DNA of 21,621 nt from Oscillospiraceae bacterium. Its GTDB lineage: Bacteria > Bacillota > Clostridia > Oscillospirales > Acutalibacteraceae. This document shows, one piece after another, positions 7,043-11,851 of this stretch. The number at the start of each line of letters is the position of its first letter. Position 1 is the first letter of the stretch. A program made the position numbers and the translations under genes. The stretch is taken from assembly GCA_029007475.1 (NCBI GenBank), contig JAQXHW010000190.1:1-21621 (forward strand), given 5' to 3'. The notes below the pieces were generated by a model, which had not been told where the DNA came from, did not search any database, and saw only the letters and a list, made by a program, of their open reading frames with translations.

Positions 7043-8134
7043 TTAAAGACAGGAAATAAGCTGGAGTATGCCGTAGCCTAAGGCTGAGCCTGCTAAAGCA
7101 ATAATTCCGAACCATTTCCAGAAGGCGCCCTTATCCATGGGGAGATTTCCTACGAATTTACCTGTCTGACCGTTCATGGCGAAGGTGTACTTTTCGCCCT
7201 TGTAGGTGGTGTTGAGCAGATAAACAGGGTAGAGTGCGTATTTAGCTTCTCCGTTTTTGAGGATGATGTTTGTGCTTTCGGGGGTTACGCTTGTATAACC
7301 CTGAACCGTGTCGCGGAAGGCCTGCTCGGTGCTGAAGCGTACTCGCTCGTTTGCGCGGTCAATAGACTGCTCTGCGGTTACGTCGTAGCGGTCGGCAAGA
7401 TAGCCTGAAAGATAGGCTGTTTGGAAATCCACGGCTTCACCGAAGTTAAATGGCTCAATGGACTCCATAAGGTCGTCGGCAATTTTGCTTGAACCGTCAA
7501 CGGGAATCCTCTCAAAGCCTAGGCTGCCGGCACGGACTGCGGCAAAGTGACGGGTTTCGGTGTAGTTGTAGTTTGAGTCGCTCCAAGTACGGACTTTTGT
7601 TGCTTTGTAGCGGATTTTAGCGTCCGCGTCTGTTTCGAAAAGCCAGAAAGGAACGTAAACGCCCTTAATCTCGTCAATGTGATTCTCGTCCTTGAAAAGT
7701 TTGGGAAGAAGAATTTTTCCTTTGACGTGTTTTCTCAGCCCCTCTTTAGCGTCTTCCTTTGTGAGCTTAAAGGGGATAACGTAGTCGGGCTTCAGGTCGC
7801 CTGCAAACTGACCCATTAAAACAACGGGATTGTCGCAGTAGGGACATTTTGTAGCGGCTAAGGTTTCGTCGCCTACGATTTCGCCGCCGCAGGATTTACA
7901 TACATAAATGCGAAGTCCCTCGGTGTCGCCCTCCTGCCATTCCTGACCGGGATGAGTATCCCATTTCATTTCCTCCACGTTGTCGCCGTCGCCGCCTAAT
8001 ACCTCGTCAAGCTCACGGAGAGCGTCCATTTCAAATTCGGTGTCACAGTAGGGACACTTCATCTTTTGGACTTGGGTATTAAATTCAATGGCGCCGCCGC
8101 AACAGGGACACTTATACTCTTGAATAGTTGCCAT
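7043..8134 (-). CDS. ydjG: Zinc-ribbon membrane protein (YdjG-like)
   Basis: The 363-residue protein opens with two zinc-ribbon units: Cys at 9, 11/12, 27 and 30 (CPCC...CPYC) and at 79, 82, 97 and 100 (CKSC...CPYC). A conserved soluble domain (about 110-330) with 'VYVPFWLFE' follows, then one C-terminal membrane helix (about 338-360). There is no helicase or polymerase motif, although relatives are often mislabelled as such because of the zinc ribbon. B. subtilis YdjG (about 340 residues) has the same order. Its position between the SPFH gene and the TPM gene supports the assignment. GGAGGT at 8141-8146 precedes the ATG. Molecular function is unknown; the family is thought to help anchor a YdjI/PspA complex to the membrane. 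Confidence 0.82.
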   Translation of the reverse strand: MATIQEYKCPCCGGAIEFNTQVQKMKCPYCDTEFEMDALRELDEVLGGDGDNVEEMKWDTHPGQEWQEGDTEGLRIYVCKSCGGEIVGDETLAATKCPYCDNPVVLMGQFAGDLKPDYVIPFKLTKEDAKEGLRKHVKGKILLPKLFKDENHIDEIKGVYVPFWLFETDADAKIRYKATKVRTWSDSNYNYTETRHFAAVRAGSLGFERIPVDGSSKIADDLMESIEPFNFGEAVDFQTAYLSGYLADRYDVTAEQSIDRANERVRFSTEQAFRDTVQGYTSVTPESTNIILKNGEAKYALYPVYLLNTTYKGEKYTFAMNGQTGKFVGNLPMDKGAFWKWFGIIALAGSALGYGILQLISCL

Positions 8135-8360
8135 TATATACCTCCAAGGTCACGCAAAGCGCAACAGTTATTACAGCTAAGCTGACGCATATCCATGCGG
8201 ATATGAATTATTATGAAATGCCGCCGCGCAATATGAAGCCCGGCGAATTGGGAGCAAGGAGGCTTTTCAGTAAAGCCTTACCCCGTTTTCGCACAGGCAA
8301 GGCCCTTTTCGTCAAAGGACACTCTGTGCCGGCGACATTACTGAGTATTTGAGTTAGGGA
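8135..8360. repeat. Gene-free segment with three hairpins inside the ydj cluster
   Basis: These 226 bases separate the YdjI-like stop from the YdjG-like start, unusually long for genes on one transcript. Three clean hairpins are present. CATATCC/GGATATG is at 8188-8205. AGGCTTT/AAAGCCT is at 8260-8278. A longer one at 8291-8329 has outer arms GCACAG/CTGTGC and inner arms CCTTT/AAAGG. None is followed by a good T run on the minus strand. It could be a small palindromic mobile repeat (MITE-like) or an RNA element setting relative expression. No coding potential was seen. Confidence 0.5.
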
Positions 8361-9641
8361 TTAAAATGCGTTTCCGCACTCGGGACAGAACTTAGGAGTC
8401 TTTCCCTCGGGTGCTTCCCAGCCGCAGCTTGAGCACTTAGCGGCAGAGGGCATTTTTGCGCCGCATTCGGAGCAGAACTTGCCTTTATTTACTGCGCCGC
8501 AAGCACATTTCCAGCCTTCTTCGGGTTTCTTTGCGCCACATTCTGTGCAGAATTTACCTGTTGCCGTTGCACCGCAAGCGCATTTCCAAGAATCGCCTGA
8601 GGGAGCTTGCTGCGGAGCTGCCTGAGCCTGCTGCTGCTGACCCATAGCAAAGAGGTTCTGAGCGTTCATGCCGCCCTGATTCATAGCCATACCCATGCCC
8701 ATGAAGCCTGTCATTGCGCCGCCTTCGTTTGCTGCGGCAGCCTTCATAGCGTCTGCCTGTGCGCCAACGAGGGTTGCTGCTGCCATGGTGGGGTCGCGCA
8801 TGATAGCTGTGCGCTGTGCCTGCTTGATAAGCTCTGCGTCCTCGTCGGGAAGTGTAACGGGATTAAGCGCAACCGACTTAACCTTTAAGCCGCGAAGCTC
8901 GCCCCATTTCTGAGAGAGAGTTTCGTTCATGGCAAGCTCGATTTCAGCGTTGTGGTTAGCAAGCTGGTTGGGTCTGATTTCCAGGTCGGAAAGCTTACCG
9001 AAGGCAGGAGCAAGTGCGCTTACAAACTCGGTTTTAAGCTGGCTGTCCAGCTTATCGCGGGTGAAGTCCTCCTCTACGTTACCGCAAACATTGGTGTAGA
9101 AAAGGAGGGGGTCGGCGATTGTGTAGGAGTAAACGCCGGAGCAGCGAACGGATACGTCAATATCCAAGCCGATTTTAGAGTCAACTACTCTAAAGGGAAT
9201 GGGGTTGGGTGTGCCGAACTTGTTATCGTAGATTTCCTTTGTGTTGAAGTAGTAAACTCTCTGATCCTTGCCGGTGTCGCCGCCGTAGGCAAAACGCTTG
9301 CCTATGGTCTTAAAGGTTTCTATGATGCTCTTGCCTAAGGAGCCGGCGAAAATAGAGGGCTCGGTTGAGGAGTTGTAGGTGAATTGGCCGGGCTCGGCGC
9401 AAACCTCAACAACCTTTCCCTGCTCGACGATAATCATACACTGACCGTCGGCAACGGCAATACCTGAGCCGTTAGAGATAATGTTGTCGTTTCCTTTTGT
9501 GTTGGAGGAACGGCCTGTAATCTGCTTGTGACCTTTTGTAACAAGCACGGTGGGATCCATAGCGTCGCAGTAGAAAAATTCTTTCCACTGGTCGGCTAAA
9601 ACTCCGCCTACGGCGCCGATTCCGGCTTTAATAAGTCCCAT
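8361..9641 (-). CDS. ydjI: SPFH-domain protein with C-terminal zinc ribbons (YdjI-like)
   Basis: The 426-residue protein has an SPFH/band-7-like domain over about residues 25-280, of the 'virion core protein' type found in YdjI. A Met/Gly/Gln/Ala-rich linker (about 285-348) follows. The last 75 residues hold three zinc-ribbon-like units: two of the form CACG...FC-x2-CG and one 'CSSCG...FCPECG'. SPFH proteins oligomerise on membranes and scaffold complexes. In B. subtilis YdjI needs YdjG and YdjH to reach the membrane and connects to PspA. Here it is the first of the three, and no pspA lies next to it. AGAGG at 9650-9654 supports the ATG. The three ribbons and low-complexity linker make it longer than B. 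subtilis YdjI (about 320). Confidence 0.88.
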   Translation of the reverse strand: MGLIKAGIGAVGGVLADQWKEFFYCDAMDPTVLVTKGHKQITGRSSNTKGNDNIISNGSGIAVADGQCMIIVEQGKVVEVCAEPGQFTYNSSTEPSIFAGSLGKSIIETFKTIGKRFAYGGDTGKDQRVYYFNTKEIYDNKFGTPNPIPFRVVDSKIGLDIDVSVRCSGVYSYTIADPLLFYTNVCGNVEEDFTRDKLDSQLKTEFVSALAPAFGKLSDLEIRPNQLANHNAEIELAMNETLSQKWGELRGLKVKSVALNPVTLPDEDAELIKQAQRTAIMRDPTMAAATLVGAQADAMKAAAANEGGAMTGFMGMGMAMNQGGMNAQNLFAMGQQQQAQAAPQQAPSGDSWKCACGATATGKFCTECGAKKPEEGWKCACGAVNKGKFCSECGAKMPSAAKCSSCGWEAPEGKTPKFCPECGNAF

Positions 9642-9681
9642 CTAAAAAACCTCTTTTCATAATTTTCAAATTTTGGGGTAT

Positions 9682-9700
9682 AAAAAATTGCGGATGCAAT
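9682..9700 (-). terminator. Weak terminator-like hairpin before the YdjI-like gene
   Basis: On the minus strand a 5-bp stem (ATTGC/GCAAT, 9687-9700, loop of 4) is directly followed by T residues. The stem is short, so partial read-through from the upstream small membrane gene into the ydj cluster is likely. Confidence 0.35.
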
Positions 9701-9735
9701 CAATTATCGTGTGATTACTGAGCGATTTTGTTTAG

Positions 9736-10035
9736 CTATCTATTGTTATTCGGGCTTTGAGGAGTATAGGCCTTTTGAGAGTAAGGATTTTTATTTTCCC
9801 TGTGCTCAGACTTGACGTTTCCGCCCTTGTTTATGAGCTTTAAGAAAAGTGTCCAAAGCAAAACGTAGAGAATAAAAAGGGAAAAGGCGCCAATCATGCA
9901 CCACAAAAGCCAGTCATAGCGAAGCCAGAGGTACAGTCCCAAAAGGGCAAAGCCGGGGACAGTCCACTCAAAGTTCAGGAGGATATTCAGGAAAAAGCAG
10001 AGAAAAAAGCCTCCGCTGCTTCGTGATTTTCTCAT
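9736..10035 (-). CDS. Small membrane protein of unknown function
   Basis: From ATG 10035 it encodes 99 residues. I prefer this start because GGGGGCG (about 10042-10048) lies at good spacing; an in-frame TTG at 10098 falls upstream of the likely promoter and has no ribosome site. The protein is 'MRKSRSSGG' followed by two or three hydrophobic helices (about 9-20, 25-42, 44-68) rich in Trp, Leu and Phe. It ends in a polar tail rich in Asn, Lys and Ser. I do not recognise a family. It precedes the YdjI-like gene on the same strand with a 94-bp gap, so it may belong to the same membrane-stress locus, in the place where pspA would sit, but it does not resemble PspA. Confidence 0.65.
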   Translation of the reverse strand: MRKSRSSGGFFLCFFLNILLNFEWTVPGFALLGLYLWLRYDWLLWCMIGAFSLFILYVLLWTLFLKLINKGGNVKSEHRENKNPYSQKAYTPQSPNNNR

Positions 10036-10078
10036 AAAAGCGCCCCCGACAAGAAAAAATAAATACTTTACAGGATAA

Positions 10079-10084
10079 ATTATA
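10079..10084 (-). promoter_or_regulatory. Putative -10 box for the small membrane protein
   Basis: TATAAT on the minus strand lies 44 bp before the preferred ATG at 10035. The -35 region 17 bp upstream matches poorly (TAGATT). Confidence 0.35.
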
Positions 10085-10276
10085 TAATGAAAGGGCAAAA
10101 AAATCTACCTTTATTAATAATTTGTAATTTATGTTTAGAGAGTTTTGGCAGGAAATACAGAGAGAATTTCCATAATAGAGCAAAAATTAGACAAGATAAA
10201 AGAATTTACGCGGTATTCGCGCGCAAACCCTCAAACAATCCGGTCAAAACAAGCCTGACAGAAAAGGCGCGCAAAG

Positions 10277-10306
10277 TAAAAAAAGCCCTCCGTGCGGAAG
10301 GGCTTT
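10277..10306 (-). terminator. Terminator of tRNA-Thr
   Basis: On the minus strand, directly after the CCA end, a GC-rich stem (AAAAGCCC... with ...GGGCTTTT, one bulged base) is followed by a run of seven T residues ending at about 10278. It is a typical rho-independent terminator. Confidence 0.85.
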
Positions 10307-10382
10307 TGGAGCTGGTGACGTGACTTGAACACGCGACCTGCTGATTACGAATCAGCTGCTCTACCGGCTGAGCTACACCAGC
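10307..10382 (-). tRNA. tRNA-Thr (anticodon CGU)
   Basis: The minus strand folds into a full 76-nt cloverleaf. Acceptor arms GCTGGTG/CACCAGC pair perfectly. The D arm is GCTC/GAGC. The anticodon stem GCTGA/TCAGC encloses loop TTCGTAA, giving anticodon CGT that reads ACG. The T arm GCGTG/CACGT has one G-U pair and loop TTCAAGT. The discriminator is T, followed by an encoded CCA (10309-10307). It has its own promoter and terminator and is a single-gene unit. Confidence 0.95.
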
Positions 10383-10399
10383 AAATTCAGTACCACCCT

Positions 10400-10428
10400 A
10401 TTATATATCAACTTTTCCGTCATTTCAA
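10400..10428 (-). promoter_or_regulatory. Sigma-A promoter of tRNA-Thr
   Basis: On the minus strand, TTGAAA (10423-10428) and TATAAT (10400-10405) are 17 bp apart, and the -10 box is 17 bp before the tRNA 5' end. Confidence 0.8.
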
Positions 10429-10529
10429 GTGGCTTTTCTCTTAAAATTTTTATCCGTATTCCTGACCCAAGGAGGATTATTCGCTGAGGACCGAGATAAT
10501 AGTAAAATGTGAAAGTTTATCACAACAGC

Positions 10530-10559
10530 TTGAAGTGTGAAAATTTCACGTTATATTAT
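10530..10559 (+). promoter_or_regulatory. Promoter of the XRE gene with a palindromic operator
   Basis: TTGAAG (10530-10535) and a TATATT/TATTAT box (10552-10559) frame the perfect palindrome GTGAAA-A-TTTCAC (10537-10549). A related copy, GTGAAAGTTT with a displaced CAC, lies upstream at 10509-10523. A palindrome in the spacer beside an XRE gene suggests autorepression (inference). A second -10-like TATAAT is at 10563-10568. Confidence 0.55.
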
Positions 10560-10588
10560 AGTTATAATCTTTTGAAAGAGGTGTTATT

Positions 10589-10990
10589 ATGTCAATCGAA
10601 TTTGGACAGCGGCTTCAGTATTATCGCAGAAACTGTGAGTTCACACAAAAGAATATTGCCGATGCGCTCAATATTGACCGCTCAACCTACGCATACTATG
10701 AGAGGGGTACCACGGAGCCTGACCTAAAGACCTTAGTTAAAATTGCGAAGATTTTAGGCGTGACAACATCTCACCTTATTCCTCACGACGGCGAGGGAGA
10801 GGATGTGGCTGTTACAGACCGGAGAGTAAAGAGAGAGCAAAAGGAAATCAGCAAAGAGACAGAGGGCAGGAGCTCGAAGGTTTACAACCTCAGCCGCGGT
10901 GAAAAGGAGATTTTGGCTGTTTTTCGCGCCCTTGACAGCGATAAAAGAAAGACGCTCTACGAATATTCTCTCTCCCTTGCGAAAGAATAA
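10589..10990 (+). CDS. XRE-family helix-turn-helix transcriptional regulator
   Basis: The 133-residue protein has a Cro/CI-type HTH domain over about residues 5-60: 'RLQYYRRNCEFTQKNIADALNID' gives helices 1-2 and 'STYAYYERGTTEPDLKTL' the recognition helix and following turn. A charged linker (about 72-100) leads to a short C-terminal helical segment, 'EKEILAVFRALDSDKRKTL' (about 105-123), common in small clostridial regulators. It has no ligand-binding or protease domain. AAAGAGGTG at 10574-10582 supports the ATG. Its promoter carries a 13-bp palindrome. It diverges from the tRNA gene and is followed by a folded non-coding segment. Targets other than itself cannot be named. Confidence 0.9.
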   Translation: MSIEFGQRLQYYRRNCEFTQKNIADALNIDRSTYAYYERGTTEPDLKTLVKIAKILGVTTSHLIPHDGEGEDVAVTDRRVKREQKEISKETEGRSSKVYNLSRGEKEILAVFRALDSDKRKTLYEYSLSLAKE

Positions 10991-11003
10991 GGATTACCTA
11001 AGG

Positions 11004-11107
11004 GAAGAGACCGCCGGTTTTCTGCGGAGGGTGCCGTGCTTTGCTAAGGGGGAGTACCTCTTTCGGCGGTGAGGGGACATCCCACGGCGGATTATAAAGT
11101 CTCTCTT
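11004..11107 (+). ncRNA. Candidate structured RNA between the XRE gene and rpsO
   Basis: This GC-rich stretch in an AT-rich gap can fold as one long structure. AGAGA (11006-11010) pairs with TCTCT (11100-11104). CCGCCG (11011-11016) can pair either with CGGCGG at 11085-11090 or, extended by one pair, with CGGCGGT at 11064-11070. A hairpin (GTG-GGG with CCC-CAC around 11068-11084) fits only some of these folds. A short T run follows (11106-11109). I do not recognise a known riboswitch. It may be the XRE gene's 3' end and terminator or an independent RNA. Confidence 0.4.
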
Positions 11108-11160
11108 TTGCGTTATTATATATATAGGAAAAGAGAATTTCCATAATTCTCAAAAAAGGC

Positions 11161-11189
11161 TTTACATTTCAGAAAGCCTGTGCTATAAT
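11161..11189 (+). promoter_or_regulatory. Sigma-A promoter of rpsO
   Basis: TTTACA (11161-11166) and TATAAT (11184-11189) are separated by 17 bp. Predicted transcription starts near 11196, giving a leader of about 117 nt. A perfect 7-bp hairpin (GAGAATT/AATTCTC, 11133-11151) lies just upstream. Confidence 0.8.
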
Positions 11190-11209
11190 ATCAAGGCTTA
11201 ATGCCCCTT

Positions 11210-11261
11210 TCACGGATTTTGGAGTATGCCGCAAAGCGGAGTCACCGTCCTTTTTCTGTGA
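11210..11261 (+). promoter_or_regulatory. rpsO leader hairpin, candidate S15 autoregulatory site
   Basis: The leader folds as an outer stem TCACGGA (11210-11216) with TCTGTGA (11255-11261, one G-U pair), an inner GGA/TCC pairing (11221-11223, 11248-11250), and an apical CCGC-AAA-GCGG hairpin (11229-11239). S15 represses its own mRNA by binding leader structures in several bacteria; the role here is inferred. Confidence 0.45.
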
Positions 11262-11312
11262 TTGAAGCGCAAAGGCGCGCAGGGTAAATTTATAAAAAAG
11301 GTGGAAAACACA

Positions 11313-11576
11313 ATGCTTAAAGAAGAAAAGCAGGCAATTATCAAAGAGTATGCTCTCAAGGAGGGCGACACAGGCTCACCTGAGGTACAGATTGCTCTTT
11401 TAACCAAGAGAATCAACGACTTAACCGAGCACCTCAAGGAGCACAAGAAGGATCACCACAGCCGCAGAGGTCTTCTCAAGATGGTTGGTCAGAGACGTTC
11501 TCTCCTCAACTACCTCGTTAAGGTTGACATCGAGAGATACCGTTCAATTATCGCTCGTCTCGGTATCCGTAAATAA
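11313..11576 (+). CDS. rpsO: Small ribosomal subunit protein S15 (uS15)
   Basis: The protein has 87 residues beginning 'MLKEEKQAIIKEYALKEGDTG', with the S15 signature 'DTGSPEVQIALLTKRI' and 'HKKDHHSRRGLLKMVGQRRSLLNYL'. The length matches the family (88-89). S15 is a primary 16S rRNA binding protein that organises the platform of the small subunit. An in-frame upstream ATG at 11262 would add 17 residues not seen in S15, whereas AAGGTGG at about 11298-11304 fits ATG 11313. It lies upstream of pnp, the same gene order as in many bacteria, and has its own promoter and a folded leader. Confidence 0.97.
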   Translation: MLKEEKQAIIKEYALKEGDTGSPEVQIALLTKRINDLTEHLKEHKKDHHSRRGLLKMVGQRRSLLNYLVKVDIERYRSIIARLGIRK

Positions 11577-11589
11577 TTTTGTGTTTAGT

Positions 11590-11639
11590 AGGGCAGACGG
11601 CTTTTTAGTCGTTTGCCCTGTATTCCGTTTTTGGAATAC
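11590..11639 (+). terminator. Two tandem hairpins after rpsO
   Basis: The first is a 12-bp stem with two G-U pairs (11590-11601 with 11608-11619, loop of 6). The second is a perfect 7-bp stem, GTATTCC (11620-11626) with GGAATAC (11633-11639). The T tracts are weak, so they probably attenuate or protect the rpsO 3' end while letting some transcripts reach pnp. Confidence 0.6.
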
Positions 11640-11691
11640 TTTATAACTTCAGGCGAAAAGCTCCTTTTTTGCCTTACCCGGCTTTGCAAAT

Positions 11692-11820
11692 ACAGGGTTT
11701 TGTTCGTCAGATTTAGCGGTAAAATAAGGGTGCGGCACAAAAGCCGAAAGAAAGGCTTCGATACGCACAGAGGCTTCGGCGCGTCTTTATTTTATTGCTA
11801 AATGATGACAAAAACCCTGT
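11692..11820 (+). repeat. Long imperfect inverted repeat in the pnp leader
   Basis: The left arm (about 11692-11735) and right arm (about 11776-11820) match as inverted copies over roughly 43 bases with a few mismatches and single-base gaps. The outer ends are ACAGGGTTTT and AAAACCCTGT, and TTTAGC/GCTAAA and TAAAATAA/TTATTTTA match further in. The centre holds a small AAGCC/GGCTT hairpin (11741-11758). The structure ends about 17 nt before the pnp ribosome site. It may be an RNase III target for PNPase autocontrol, or a small palindromic mobile repeat. Confidence 0.75.
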
Positions 11821-11851
11821 GAAGTATATTATTTTTACAGGAGGAAAAATT

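Noticed and set aside
4150..8174. A 14-bp sequence GCAACAGTTATTAC shared by the yfhO promoter region (4150-4163) and the YdjG-like upstream region (8161-8174).
   Set aside because: One or two shared 14-mers are expected by chance in a window of this length. Flanking similarity is weak, and only one copy lies at a plausible promoter position.
10036..10098. Longer version of the small membrane protein starting at TTG 10098.
   Set aside because: It overlaps the likely -10 box and has no ribosome site; ATG 10035 has a good one.
11051..11058. GGAGTA resembling the start of a yybP-ykoY manganese riboswitch.
   Set aside because: The second conserved loop and the paired layout of that riboswitch are not present, and the downstream gene is rpsO, not a metal transporter.
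11021..11060. Possible T-box leader (AGGGTG...CCG) or SRP RNA 5' end (GTGCCGTGCT...GGGGGAGTA) in the XRE-rpsO gap.
   Set aside because: The T-box UGGNACC core is missing, and the SRP apical sequence with GGAAGGAAGC is not found within the following 300 bases.
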